Below are positions 35,165 to 46,960 of a DNA stretch of 64,000 bases, one piece after another. The position numbers and the translations under genes are program-made. How positions within the stretch are numbered: the stretch's first letter is position 1; every line of letters starts with the position of its first letter. The stretch comes from Prosopocoilus inquinatus (Eukaryota; Arthropoda; Insecta; Coleoptera; Lucanidae): positions 44,920,001 through 44,984,000 of the forward strand of contig CM069873.1 in the NCBI GenBank assembly GCA_036172665.1, in the 5' to 3' direction. The notes beneath the pieces are model-generated. The model was not told the DNA's origin. It saw only the letters and a program-made list of their open reading frames with translations, and ran no database searches.

Positions 35165-36290
35165 AAATGAATGACATCGAGAAGTACCTGACAAAGAACC
35201 TATCTTAAACTTAAATTATTGCTGAATACTGGTTCATTTTACGGATTTATTTATTTTATCTTGTCGTTATTGAAGACTCTTCAGTTATTCAATAAAGAAT
35301 AAAGTTTATGTTTATGTGATTCATACTCAGAACAAATTATTGTCGACTATCTAATAAAACAAATTTAATTCTGTAATCAGTAAGAGTAGATTTAAAACGG
35401 TCTTCTTGAATCAAATTGCACACGTCCGCGACACTATAAATTCGATATAGTATTTACATAAAATATGACAGCTTTTAAAAATGTGATCAAGCACTTGACT
35501 TTGACTTTTGCTGGAGTTTTATTTTATGATGTCTTTACGCACGATCGACTAGAGGTTCTCAAACAAAAATACCAACATTCCTTTAGTAAGTCATTTTTTT
35601 TATTTTTGAGTTAGACTTTTGATAATTGCGGCATTAATTTTCTTACATGACGAGGAACTTGCAGTATTAAAATGTGAAACTAATTTGATTACACCCGGTA
35701 TAAACTTCTTGTTTACTTTTTCTGTGTATTGCCTGTGGTTGACGGGTTGGACACTTATTTTGAATCACCCGGTATAGTGTGATGTAGAATTATGCTACCC
35801 ACCCTAAATCAAAAAAAGTTTACTTCGGCCAAATTAGTCTCTTCTGTTCAACCATTATCGCCGATTTACATTTAATTGTATTAAAAGCCAAGCAAAAATC
35901 TTAATATATAAAGTGCTCATTCGATTTGAAACAACCACAATTGCTAACTTTTTTATATGTGAAGTTGGTAATTCGGTTAAGGAATTCGATTAAATTATCA
36001 AAGTTTGTAATTAAAGAAAACATACTTATATTAAAAGAAAAATACAATCATATATACGTCTTGACAATTTGTAGCGCATTTTTTTATACAAATTGAGAAT
36101 CAGCATCGAAATTAAAGAATTTTGGCTAATTTAGTTGAATTTCTATCTTCAAAAACAAAAAAGTTAGCAATGGTGATCGTTTTAAATTGAACACCCGATG
36201 TAACGAATAAATAATTTGCAAATTAAATTAGATATAAACCCGCATGCAAAAAGAAAAACTTGAGTGTTGGGACGTTTAGAAAATACACAA
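35165..36290. other. AT-rich stretch, no gene seen
   Basis: No exon, RNA gene or clear complete element. ACCCGGTATA words occur near 35695 and 35768, recalling the ends of the foldback at 39486. Confidence 0.35.
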
Positions 36291-36345
36291 TAATAAATTT
36301 GTCTTAAAAAAATTTTGTGCAAATCGTTTTTGATTGCAGTGAGAA

Positions 36346-36412
36346 CCTCGAGCAGCCTCTGGACAGCTGTTTCAGCCCTGCTTGGGGCTTCTTCAGCAGA
36401 AACGTAGCTCGA
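36346..36412 (-). ncRNA. Hammerhead ribozyme, type I (RZ5, inverted part)
   Basis: Complete on the - strand with CTGAAGA, stem II AGCCC/GGGCT, GAAA, ACAGCTGT, GTC and both stem I strands. Confidence 0.85.
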
Positions 36413-36757
36413 CATTCCCACTGCAGACCAAAAACGACTTGCCCAATTTATTCGCAAATGCGATGTAAGAATGATGAACATATAAAATAGCGACATCTTA
36501 CTATAGCTTTTTGACCTAACATTGTAGTAGGATAGACAAATTGAAGCGGAATTTGCTCCTAATGAGTCCCCCATGCAAGGCGGCCATGCTTGCTGTCAAA
36601 GCATAATGAAAGATTTTAGAAAAATTCAATTTGTCTATCCTACTGCAATGTTAGGTTAAAAAGCTATAGTAAGATGTCGCTATTTTATATGTTCATCATT
36701 CTTACATCGCATTTGCGAATAAATTGGGCAAGTCGTTTTTGGTCTGCAGTGGGAATG

Positions 36758-36824
36758 TCGAGCTACGTTTCTGCTGAAGAAGCCCCAAGCAGGGCTGAAA
36801 CAGCTGTCCAGAGGCTGCTCGAGG
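36758..36824 (+). ncRNA. Hammerhead ribozyme, type I (RZ5, sense part)
   Basis: Complete on the + strand and identical in all core parts to the consensus, with outer stem I TCGAG (36758-36762) and CTCGA (36818-36822). Confidence 0.88.
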
Positions 36825-37017
36825 TTCTCACTGCAATCAAAAACGATTTCCACAAAATTTTTCTAAAATCTTTCATTATGCTTTGACAGCAAGCATGGCC
36901 GCCTTGCATGGGGGACTCATTAGGAGCAAATTCCGCTTCAATTTGTCTATCCTACTGCAATGTTAGGTCAAAAAGCTATAGTAAGATGTCGCTATTTTAT
37001 ATGTTAATAAATTTGTC

Positions 37018-37703
37018 ATTTTACAATATTCATCTCTTAATTTATACAGGGTGTTCACAAAAAATACGTCCAAATTTGATCAGCTTGTTGGGGAGACCCG
37101 GTACGTCAAAAAAGTAAATATATTTCTGAAAGTGCGTAAATAAAAAGTTATAAGGGAAATAATAAGTACAAATTCCGGTTCCCCAACACGCCTTTGGAAT
37201 TTGATCACATTTTTGGTGAATGCTGGGTATACAACGAGTTTGATAGCTTTTATTGTATTTCATATTGGCGCAATAAGTAATGTATATGCTGCAACTCAAT
37301 AGTGTACTACAAATTTACCAAGATAAATTAATAATAATTTTCATGTATTAAATATAATTTATGGTCAAGTCAAATGTATTGAGTGAAGGAAGTTGATATC
37401 AATAACTGAAGAAGTATGTTTATTTCTATTATTAAGGCTCAAGGTTAAACGAGAGTTACCATGCCCAGCGTACTTCCTATACAAACGCCGAAAAAGCTCT
37501 TTTCAAGCGTTTGGACAGCTCGTGGATCAAAAGAAAGCTCGATTTTAGCTGTTCAAGAGTTGAATTTTTGAATAACATAAGCTAATTAATCGCTTAAATT
37601 AAACAATCCGAAATTGTTACTTGAGATGAGATGCACCCTGTATCTTAGAAAACAAAATTCACGTATAGCGATATCTAAATCGAAAAAGTAAAAGTGAAGC
37701 AAC
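37018..37703. other. AT-rich stretch with a TACAGGGTGTTC end
   Basis: TATACAGGGTGTTCACAAAA at 37046 is one end of the TACAGGGTG family. TTGGGGAGACC near 37090 and GGTTCCCCAACA near 37180 form a partial foldback. No gene is seen. Confidence 0.4.
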
Positions 37704-37893
37704 GATTTCAACAAGAGATAAAATAGCGACATCTTACGATCGCTTTTTGACCTGACATTGCAGTAGGATAGACAAATTGAAGCGGGATTTGCTCCTAATA
37801 AGTCCCCCATACAAGGCGGCCATGCTTGCTGTCAAAGCATAATGAAACTTTTTAAAAAAATTTTGTGCAAATGGTTTTTGATTGCAGTGAAAA

Positions 37894-37960
37894 CCTCGAG
37901 CAGCCTCTGGACAGCTGTTTCAGCCCTGCTTGGGGCTTCTTCAGCAGAGACGTAGCTCGA
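37894..37960 (-). ncRNA. Hammerhead ribozyme, type I (RZ6, sense part)
   Basis: Complete on the - strand. Inner stem I reads GTCTCTG instead of GTTTCTG, which still pairs with CAGAGG. Confidence 0.85.
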
Positions 37961-38205
37961 CATTTCCACTGCAAACAAAAACGACTTGTCCAATTTATTC
38001 GCAAATGCGATGTAAGAGTGATGAACAGATAAAATGGCGACATCTTACTATCGCTTTTTGACCTGACCTTGCAGTAGGATAGACAAATTGAAGCGGGACT
38101 TGCTCCTAATAAGTCCCCATGCAAGACGGCCATGCTTGCTGTCAAAGCATAATAAAAGTTTTTAAAAAAAATTTGTGCAAATCGTTTTTTATTGCAGTGG
38201 GAATG

Positions 38206-38272
38206 TCGACCTACGTCTCTGCTGAAGAAGCCCCAAACAGGGCTGAAACAGCTGTCCAGAGGCTGCTCGAGG
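38206..38272 (+). ncRNA. Hammerhead ribozyme, type I (RZ6, inverted part)
   Basis: Core CTGAAGA, stem II AGCCC/GGGCT with loop CAAACA (G to A), GAAA, ACAGCTGT and GTC. The outer stem I strand is TCGAC for TCGAG, which costs one pair. Confidence 0.82.
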
Positions 38273-38328
38273 TTTTCACTGCAATCAAAAACGATTTCCA
38301 CAAATTCTTTTAAAAAGATTTCAACAAG

Positions 38329-39485
38329 GTTGAAAAAATTATCCTAAACGTCCGTACGATTGAAAATGAAATAGCGACAGTAGACGTTCTATGCAACACA
38401 CCAGCGTCAACACAACTTAGATTAGAGGTAGGTCTAGGGACCCTGTTGGCATCCCTGATTAGTGAAGTTAAAGACTGTACAGACTTAATTTTATTAATGT
38501 GAACTGCCCTTTATTATTTAAATTATTAAAAATTACAAAAAAAAACATATGGATTATATGGATTTTGTGTAGATTTTATTCATACAGTAGCACTTTGTAT
38601 ATACAGGGCGAGCAAAACAATTATTTTTCCTAAATGAAACACCCTATATACGTATTTTGACAAATTTCGATTCTCTGAGTTATTCTGAAAACAAATATAC
38701 ACAATACATTTTGTAAAATTAGTTCATTAATTGTTGTGTTATCCGTTAAAAAAATATAGAAATTTTTAGGTAAGTTATGCAAAACAAGAATAAATGAAAA
38801 TATTGTTTAATATTCATTAAACATCGTTTTTCTATTTCGGTGCTTTAATGAGCTACATTATGAAACTCAAATGAGTCATATGGGTTTCACGAAGTGGAAC
38901 ATTAAAGCACCAGAAATTTTATTTTGTCAGGTTGGTGGCGACATATGCTGCTAGATTTGTTCAAGTATCAAATTACAAATAATAACCTACCTCCAAGTTA
39001 TACATTTTTGAAATTACCTTTATTTTCTAGCATCCGAAATTATAAAAACATAACTAAAACACTTCATAAGCTCACAAAATTTATAATGATAGGCATAACC
39101 TATAAACTGACATTTGTTTGATATTATTTTAAGCGTCAACCCATTTCACCAACCGCCATCAACAAAACAAAAATTCCCCTTGTGTCATTACAAAATAACG
39201 CCGATTTTTTAGACTTTTTTCATGTCTAAACACCAAAATAGAAAAAAAATACTATAAAATACACGTTTCACAAGACATTTTGGCGCGCTTGACAAAACTG
39301 GACACACGCGCTAAAATCACGTCTTATGAAGCTTATTTTTTAATATACTGTTCTGCTTGATGTTTAATATATTTTTTCTATTAAATATCAAGCAGAATGG
39401 TGGTGTTTGATTACTAACTTTTTCATTTGTTTTTATTTCGCATTATCTTAAAATTTTTGTATTTTTTTGACGGATACCCGATATG
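38329..39485. other. AT-rich stretch with small hairpins
   Basis: A second copy of the TACAGGG(T/C)GAGC repeat lies at 38602-38812. Small hairpins occur at about 38836-38920 (TTCGGTGCTTTAATG with CATTAAAGCACCAGAA) and 39350-39395 (TTCTGCTTGAT with ATCAAGCAGAA), the latter a likely short MITE. No gene is seen. Confidence 0.45.
38602..38812 (+). repeat. Dispersed repeat with TACAGGGCGAGC end, copy 2
   Basis: Partner of 20634-20830 in the same orientation, with shared blocks GATTCTCTGA and GTTATCCGTTAAAAA. Confidence 0.6.
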
Positions 39486-40572
39486 TATATATACCGGGTG
39501 TCCCGCGCCATGTGCTCAGCCTTCTAGAATTTATTAATCGATTAACCTGAATTTTGGAGACAATAAATTAAGTAAAAAATGGAAATTTTCGACATACTGT
39601 TACTGTCGTGATAGGACTTCCGGTTTCGCCGGAACTGATATCAACTTTCTTATTTTAAATGGAACACCCTATATATTTTTACATATTTAAAATCTACGGA
39701 TCATTACCAGTCCGAATACGTATCAATCTATAATTTTGGTTTCCATGAGAACGAAAAAAAAAATTTTTATTTTTCAATCTAGAAAGCTATTAATCGCATT
39801 TTTTCGATCTAATGCGATCAAGTGTTTCGAGAAAATCACTCCTTTGATTGTGTTTTGATTTCTAACATTTTTGCAGCATTTGAAATTTTCATTAGGTCGT
39901 AACTCATTTTTTCAAATAGAAACTCATATGTTACTTAGCTTAGTTCAGCAGAACATTTTTTTCTGAGTACGTTGATACCAAATACATAATATTTTCTTCG
40001 AAAATTAATTGAAATAAAGAAAGTGTAAAATTTCAATTGACATGCTCTATTTTAAATCATTTTCAAAGAAAAAAATGACGTATTTGGTATCAGCGTACTC
40101 AGAAAAAAATGTTCTGTTGAATTAAGCTAAGAAACATACGAGGTTCTATCGAGAAAAATTAGTTAAGACCTAATGAAAATTTCAAAAACTGTAAAAATGT
40201 TAAAAATCAAAATACCATCAAAGGAGTGATTTTTCCGAAACACTTGATCGCATTAGATCGAAAAAATGGGATTCATAGCTTTCTACATTGAAAAATAAAA
40301 AAGTTTTTTTTTCGTTGTCATAGAAACCATAATTACCAATTGATAAGTATTCGGACTCGATTCATAGATTTCAAATATGTAAAAATATATAGGATGTTCC
40401 ATTTAAAAAAAAAGTTGATACCACTTCCGGCGAACCCTGAAGTCCTTTGATAACTAGCAGTATGTCGAAAAATTCAATTTTTTGTTTAAATTATTGTTTC
40501 CAAAATTCAGGTTAACGGATTAATAAATAAAGGTTCTAGAAGGGTGAGCACATGGCGCGGCACGGTATATAC
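39486..40572. mobile_element. Large foldback element, about 1.09 kb palindrome
   Basis: The ends TATACCGGGTGTCCCGCGCC and GGCGCGGCACGGTATA are complementary. The arms continue for about 530 bp: GTGCTCAGCCTTCTAGAA with TTCTAGAAGGGTGAGCAC, and GATCTAATGCGATCAAGTGT with ACACTTGATCGCATTAGATC. They meet near 40030 and are highly similar. Within each arm sits an ACACCCTATATA or TATATAGGATGTTCC word. No coding sequence. Confidence 0.8.
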
Positions 40573-41618
40573 TTGTATTTTTTATTGATGGGCGGTAAAT
40601 TCGAAGTTATAAAAGAATGTGGCTCTCCTATTAGTCATTTTTTCGTGATCTTTTTTTTATTTTATTACATTACAAAACTTGACTTCGCCTCGTCTGGTAA
40701 TGTTTTTTTTTTTTATCAAATTACCAAAAGAACAATAATTTTAATGCAGCAACTCTAAAATTAAAGTAGTTGTTGTGGTTGCCAATACCTAAGCTGACCG
40801 TACGTCCCGTTTTCACCGGGGCAGTCCCGTTTTTTCGTGTGTATTGATCGTCCCGTTTTTTTCGCAAATATTCCAATTTTGTCCGTTTTTTGCAAAGAGA
40901 AAACGCATTGATGACATCACTCAATGATTATTATTTTATTATCCAACACGATTAAAAAAATCGTCATATTACATAGAACCCGTCGATAATAAACTTAAAT
41001 TAGTTTCAAAAAATTAATCAGAACAAGTTTTCGTTTTCGTTTGTTAACATGTATTATTTTATTAGAAACATATCACGTTAAATTTTTTTTTTTAATTTCT
41101 TCGGACCTGAACCCCTCACTTGTTAGTGATAAAAGTCACAGTAAGACCGACGCAAGTAACTTAAATACTTGGTCCAAAGACATGATTCACTATTTGTTTT
41201 TAAACAGGCTGTTAAGACTGCAACAAGAAAATAATATTTTTTTTCCTAATTTATAAGCAGAGATTGGAATCACATATTTTGAAGTCATCATGTAAACGCT
41301 TGCTCCCTCTACGTTCTCTAAATAACTCGTGTAAACTAATTTGGAAGTCAGGGCACTTCTCAAATTAAGCGTGTTCTTTTTGCCACAAATCTCATTTCAA
41401 CTCAGATTGAAATACACATTCAAACTTACTTGTTCGCGCGAACGGAAATGAAGTTTATCTGAATTGAAGTGAATTTTGCGGTAAAAAGAACAAACCTATT
41501 ATTTTAAAAAGGATTGCGCAATAATAAAGGTAAATTAAAAATTATTTCGTTTCTTCTTCACTCGTCATCTTTTTGATAACGTCAGAATACGTGATTTCGA
41601 TCTCTATTTATGTGGTAA
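40573..41618. other. AT-rich stretch with one MITE-like hairpin
   Basis: No exon is recognised. At 41373-41491 the ends GTTCTTTTTGCC and GGTAAAAAGAAC are complementary and the pairing continues to about 40 bp per arm. The rest is unassigned. Confidence 0.45.
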
Positions 41619-41626
41619 CTAATTAT

Positions 41627-43717
41627 TAGGCTTAGGATAATTATGCGTTTGCATAATTGCATATGCAAATGCATATTTGGAACATTTTTATACATAAATG
41701 CATATTTTAACTTTTTAGGGCATTAATGCATCATTTCCTGCATTTTTTTTTTGTTTTAATTGCAAATTTGCGATTATTTCTTATTGCCAAGTGCAAACTG
41801 ACATTTTATAGCAGACAATCTGCACAACCAGTGTTTCAAAATCAGAATACTTGGAAATAATAAGAGGATTAACAGTGTATGAAAACCGCCATTGTTTACT
41901 GCGACCGCATATTATTCCACGAATTTCCAAGTATTTTGTCCGCGTTAATAGTACTCGTACAGATCATGGTATGGGGTAGCTCTCTTTCTAATTTCACCAC
42001 GAAATTCTGCAGAAAATTTCATCAACCTTCAGTAGTTGTATGCTGATTGCAATAGGATTAACATCTCTCAAGATGCCAAAAGAAAAAAAGTGTGTAAGTG
42101 CAATTTTAAACCAGTTTGTGAAGGACTACGATGATTTTATAACGGATGGGCGTCTGTTATTTTGTAAATACTGCGAGGTTCATGTTACGGCAACCAAAAA
42201 GTTTCAAGTCACGCAGCATCTTCAACCCGGAAAGCATGCAAGTAATAAAAATCGCAAAAGGGGAAATAACGAACGGCAAGTGTTAATTTCTAATTTACCG
42301 ACGCCTGGACCTAAACGTTCAGAATTCAATGCAGAACTTTGTAAGGCTTTTATTTGCGCAGACATCCCATTAGCTAAGTTAAAAAATGAAGTTCTTTGCC
42401 ATTTTTTGGAAAAGTATACAAAGCAAAATATTCCAGATGAATCGACATTAAGAAAAAAATGTTTCTGAATTGTATACATTAACATTGGATAAATTAAGAA
42501 CAAAAGTAAAGGATCATTCTATTTGGGTGTCGTTGGATGAAACAACCGATGAAGAACAAAGATGCATAGGAAATTTTGTGTTTGGTATATTAGGGGTTCC
42601 TGAAGAAAAAAATAAATCATATCTGCTGACTTTAAAAGTGTTGGACAAAGTAAATCATTCAACAGTCGCTGCTTTTTTCAACGACTCTTTAAGTTTATTG
42701 TGGCCGTCTGGAATTTTATATGAAAAAGTGCTAGCGGTTTGTAGTGATGCTGCACCATATATGTGCAAAACAATGCGGGGACTGCAGGTTTTATACCCAA
42801 ACATGATACATGTGACCTGTTTAGCACATGGCTTACATCGAGTAGCTGATTTAGTTCGTAATCTTTATTCAAATGTTAATGTGCTAATATCATCTGTAAA
42901 AAAGATTTTCCTTAAGGCACCAAGTCGTATTCAGAAGTTTCGGGTGACATTCCACTTCAACCTGCGCCAATCATTACAAAATGGGGAAGTTGGATCGACG
43001 CTGCTGTGTGTTACGCTGAAAATTTTGAAATTGTGAAGAAAATTGTTGATGAATTCGACTCTGAGGAAGCGCAGTGCATCGAAGAAGCACAGTATTCTGA
43101 GAAAAAAAGGTATTCGAGAAGATTTAATTTTTATTCGAGCTAATCTGGCATGCATTTCGACTGCAATCTCCAAGCTAGAAGCTAAGGGTCTATCTTTATA
43201 AGAAAGCATTCAAATAGTAGAACATGTAGTTAACGGTTTAGCAAAACTCAAGAAAAATGTTTTTATCAATAAATTAAACGAAGTGCTGTCAAAGAATACG
43301 GGCTATCAGCAACTGAAGAATATAAGTGAAGTGTTGCAAAATGAATCGACCCTTAACGAAAAAAACGAACATTTAAGTGTCAATGTCAATAGTGTTCTGC
43401 GATGTCGAGAGTTTTCTCAGTACAAAAATATTCTCGCCGACAATAGGCGCAAATTTACTTTTGAGAATTTGTTACACCATGTTGTAGTTAAATGTAATTA
43501 TAATTTGTTTTCTATAATAACGACTAAATAAATAATTTAGAATTAAAAAAAAGTTTTTTTTGTAGCAAAATAATGAAGAATGTGGTAACATAAAAAATAT
43601 TATTTGTTGTATAAAAGTTAATTTTTAATGCATATTTAAGTGCATATTTTTGATGATTTTAGTGCATATGTGCATGCATATTTTGAAGTTTTTTAATGCA
43701 TAATTATCCTAAGCTTA
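41627..43717 (+). mobile_element. hAT-1: hAT DNA transposon (2.1 kb), decayed
   Basis: It is flanked by a perfect 8-bp duplication CTAATTAT (41619-41626 and 43718-43725), the hAT size. The ends TAGGCTTAGGATAATTATGC and the complement of TAAGCTTAGGATAATTATGC match. Subterminal TGCATATTTG-type words (GCATAT) repeat at both ends. Confidence 0.88.
42073..43531 (+). pseudogene. hAT-1 transposase, frameshifted
   Basis: It starts at ATG 42073 ([15 protein letters not shown]). A BED-type zinc finger follows ([25 protein letters not shown]). The RNase H-like catalytic part has WVSLDETTDEEQ and VCSDAAPYMC with catalytic Asp residues and HVTCLAHGLHRVADLVR. The end carries the hAT dimerisation block (SQYKNILADNRRKFTFENL). 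There are frameshifts near 42466 and 42960 and several stops between 43140 and 43280. It is clearly dead. It is related to the transposase of hAT-2 in this window (shared DESTLRK and SDAAPYM blocks). Confidence 0.88.
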
Positions 43718-43844
43718 CTAATTATCAACAAAATCTATCCAATCGCGACCTAAAATTCCTGCGAATTTATTCAGGACAATAATGTAAATGTTAAATTCCC
43801 ATAAAGTCTCATTGTCAAATGGACATATGACATACGGTTTAACG

Positions 43845-44334
43845 GTATACAGTGCTTTTTTAAACTGTGGCCATAGAGATTTACGTGCTAAAAATTTTGC
43901 ATCGTGTTAACTTATGTTCTGCTCAAAATTTTAAGCTAATTTCAGTTTCTAATAATCAATTACATAATTTATTACAAATTACGCATTGCCAGAATAAGGG
44001 ATGCATCTTTAAATTAATTATTTTAACATTAAAAGTGGAATTTTCTTATAAATCGAGTAAGTCAACATTAAAGAGAAATTATTCTGCCTTCGAAATGTGT
44101 GATTTTGATCTACTCGATTCATATTTGGTCATTAATAATTTCAACTTTACATATTAAAATAATTAAATTAATGACGCATCTCTTATTCTCGTAACTTTTA
44201 TTTTGTAATAAATTATGTAATTGATTATTACAAACAAAAATTTGCTTAAAATTTTGAGCAGAACATAAGTTAACATGAGGCAAAATTTTTAGCAAGTAAA
44301 TTGCTATGGCCACAGTTAAAAAAGCCCTGTATAC
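43845..44334. mobile_element. Foldback element with GTATACAG ends (490 bp)
   Basis: The ends GTATACAGTGCTTTTTT and AAAAAAGCCCTGTATAC are complementary. The arms of about 210 bp continue through CTGTGGCCATAG and TTAACTTATGTTCTGCTC. It lies 120 bp right of hAT-1. Confidence 0.75.
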
Positions 44335-44911
44335 ATAAATAAAAATCTGCATTATGTGTTGGAAGGGGTGACGGGTAAATCGAATACTTTGAAATGTTGC
44401 TTTTGTTTTTTTTTTGTTTCGATTTTAAGAACACGTGTATTAACGTTTAAATTTGAATTACAGATATGTTCATTATAAATCAAGCAAAACTTTTTTCTTT
44501 TGGCATTTTTTTTACTGCAAAATTATAATAATAATTATATCAATAATAATATTTATTTCTCCAAAATACAAGTATAATAATAATAAAAAAGTTAGGGTAG
44601 CAATTATAGTTAAACCGGAAAAATTATCTTGTGTTTAAAATTATAATGATTAAAATAGGTAGTAAATATAAATAATCCACAAAAGTAAACTTGTGTGTGG
44701 TTAAAAGGTGAGGATAAAAAATGGGAGGGTAATAAAAATTAAAAATATAAACATATATTATATATACATTTTTCCCTCTTGTACTAAAGTTAATCCGGGG
44801 ACATACGGTATATACAATTTAGTATTCTGAAATATTGTTTCAACAATATTGCCCCCGTTCCGTTTTTGCTCCAAGGAATTATAGTCAGCCTACCAACACC
44901 CATTTCTAAAA
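44335..44911. other. AT-rich stretch, no gene seen
   Basis: Only AT-rich sequence with AATAAT microsatellite-like runs. Confidence 0.35.
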
Positions 44912-45031
44912 TAGCGTTTTCCATTCACTTGCACTGGCTTGCACTCAGAGTATCTCCGTCCCTTGTTATTACATAAGGCTGAAACAAGATGTATTTCGAG
45001 TGCAACTAGTGCAAGCGAGTGGAAAACGCTA
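44912..45031. mobile_element. Short foldback MITE (120 bp)
   Basis: TAGCGTTTTCCATTCACTTG at the left pairs with CAAGCGAGTGGAAAACGCTA at the right; arms of about 34 bp. Confidence 0.65.
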
Positions 45032-45405
45032 GAAGTTTCGTGGTTTTATGTTTTTTTAAGTTTTGTTTCTCTATGCAGCACATGAAACAATTTTTTTTTA
45101 ATTATGTTTTTGTATCAACTTTGTTTTATTTATTTTTTTTTATTTTAAGATCGGAGAAATGTGTATCTTTTTTTCTTAATTCTGAATCTTTTGCAATAGT
45201 TTCGTACGCCTTTTGGAAACTGTGAAGTTTCCTACAACTATACCGAACGTTGTGATAAAGTGAGAACATAAGCAATACAACAGAAAGGAAACGGTGTGAA
45301 CGCATAAAACCAATCGATATCTTTCTTGACCCTCAGGGGGTCAAATCGATCGCGTTCAAAACCCCTGCTCGACTTAAACTCATATCTCATTCACACTTCT
45401 TTACT

Positions 45406-45556
45406 GGGGCCTTATTCTCATATTCAGGGAACAAACTCGCAAGAGAACAAAAAAATCAAAATGATGGTTCTTACACAAAACAATAAATCGTAAGCGAATT
45501 ACGTCATTTTGACGTCACGTTCTCTTGCGAGTTTAATCCCTTGCGAATAAGGCTCC
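45406..45556. mobile_element. Short foldback MITE (151 bp)
   Basis: GGGGCCTTATTC at the left pairs with GAATAAGGCTCC at the right. The inner AACTCGCAAGAGAAC pairs with GTTCTCTTGCGAGTT. Confidence 0.65.
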
Positions 45557-45599
45557 TGAACTTTTATAACCTCATTTTGATTCAACGGCCGGTATAAAC

Positions 45600-46259
45600 T
45601 TTTTTAGTAACTATTATTATAAATACACATTCTACTTTTTATTTTCGTTGTTGTATAGTTACTCAACTAGTTTTTTAATAAACAATTTATCGATATTATG
45701 TTTCTTCTACCCTCCAATTCATCGACTTTCTTTGGTAAAAGCTATACTTAAATGACGTATATAAAAGTATAAATGAAATTTTAAACCGAAACGTTATTAC
45801 GAATTTAATAATAGCTTCGTTCGAGTGTGTGATGTTGCTATTTACAACAGAATTACTTTGTATAGAATGTGCATAATATACAGGAGAATGATACAAGTAG
45901 GTATTACGCGGGTACAAAGAAATTAGAACGCTTTTCAACTTGGCCTCACAATAATTTATCCCAGCGACAACCACAAATTTCTTTGTATACCAACAATCAT
46001 TGTTAAATGAAGAGTATTTACATCTTATCGACACTGACGGTGTCTTTTTCCTTTTTTGTACTTTAACGGTCGCTCTAGAAATGCTTGCTTCTTTTATGAT
46101 CATCGCTAATCGAAAAATAAACACGTGGTCAAATCGAAAGCGTTTTAAATTTCATTGTGATGTGTTCAAGGATGCGAGAGTAAAGTAAAGCTTCCAGGTT
46201 GCTACATTTTCAACAGATAAGTTTCCGGCAAAATATCAAAAACGTATTTGATTAGATCG
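45600..46259 (-). other. Probable 3' UTR of nwk
   Basis: Non-coding sequence after the nwk stop codon. A candidate AATAAA on the - strand lies at 45638-45643. The small ORFs in this stretch show no coding signature. Confidence 0.4.
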
Positions 46260-46769
46260 TTATGCGTTGGATTCTTTTAAGTCTTGCAGTCTTGCTAACT
46301 GATGTGGTTCTAACTCGTCTGGAATACTAGCTCGACCACCTACAACTTGTTTAGGTTCGCTATCGTCTATCGAAGGGACATGACTTATCGAGTTCTCTGC
46401 TGTGCTGGGGCCCGTTGTTTCACCTTCACCTTCTGTACTGCTACTCACCGCAAACTGCAACGAATCCGGTTGATCTTCCCCTGTAGATTTATCGTCACCT
46501 TCATCTGCTGTTAACTCTTCCGCGTCGTGATTCTTTCCTGAATCTTCCTCCACAACAGCTACTGCTTTGGTATCTGCATTGTCTTTTTCTGCATTTTCTT
46601 CGTCTTCTTCTTCTATTGACTGTTCTACGTGATTCGTTGGTGTTTCTTCAGGCGGAGGAAACGGGTGTTCGGGTTCTTCTACCATGGGTGTAGCTGCTGT
46701 GATGACTATTTGGGCCACACCTAATCCGAAGTCGTTTCCAGAAGGATCATCGGGAACTTCTTGTCCGTT
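46260..46769 (-). CDS. nwk: nwk terminal exon (acidic, proline-containing C-terminus)
   Basis: This exon opens after a TTTTTAAAG acceptor in phase 0 with NGQEVPDDPSGNDFG and ends at TAA (46260-46262), 169 residues. It is rich in Glu, Asp, Ser and Thr and has a proline stretch (HPFPPPEE). The C-terminus is LARLQDLKESNA. No folded domain is seen; such tails of nervous wreck bind endocytic SH3 partners. It is assigned to nwk because strand, phase and order agree with the microexon and SH3 exons to the right, across a 6.3 kb intron. Confidence 0.7.
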   Translation of the reverse strand, partial: NGQEVPDDPSGNDFGLGVAQIVITAATPMVEEPEHPFPPPEETPTNHVEQSIEEEDEENAEKDNADTKAVAVVEEDSGKNHDAEELTADEGDDKSTGEDQPDSLQFAVSSSTEGEGETTGPSTAENSISHVPSIDDSEPKQVVGGRASIPDELEPHQLARLQDLKESNA

Positions 46770-46960
46770 CTTTAAAAAGCAAATAAATTTTTTATCTAAC
46801 TAATTAAAGCTGCATTAAAAAGCAAAAAAAAGTCGCCACGCTACCTTAATTCAAATCAAATCAATCAAATCATTTTCAAATGCCAAAACGAATTAATTTT
46901 AAAGCCTGCTTTAGTTCGATTATGAAACTGGCAACGTAAAGGAGCTGTATTATCACTACA

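Larger units (their letters stand above)
36304..37004 (+). mobile_element. Retrozyme copy RZ5 (701 bp, 5'-inverted)
   Basis: It is flanked by a perfect 13-bp duplication TAATAAATTTGTC (36291-36303 and 37005-37017). The segment right of about 36627 is in + sense, holds one hammerhead and ends at the fixed family end GATGTCGCTATTTTATATG. The left segment is inverted and holds a - strand hammerhead. Base differences between the halves are few. Confidence 0.85.
37716..38316 (-). mobile_element. Retrozyme copy RZ6 (601 bp, 5'-inverted)
   Basis: It is flanked by a perfect 12-bp duplication GATTTCAACAAG (37704-37715 and 38317-38328). The fixed end (AGATAAAATAGCGACATC) is at the left, so it reads on the - strand, through more than one repeat unit with one hammerhead. 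The far end, right of about 38185, is inverted and carries a + strand hammerhead. Confidence 0.85.

Noticed and set aside
33725..35776. A 2 kb transposon with GGACACTTATTTTGAATC ends
   Set aside because: Only about 30 bp match, the flanks give no target duplication, and no coding sequence supports it.
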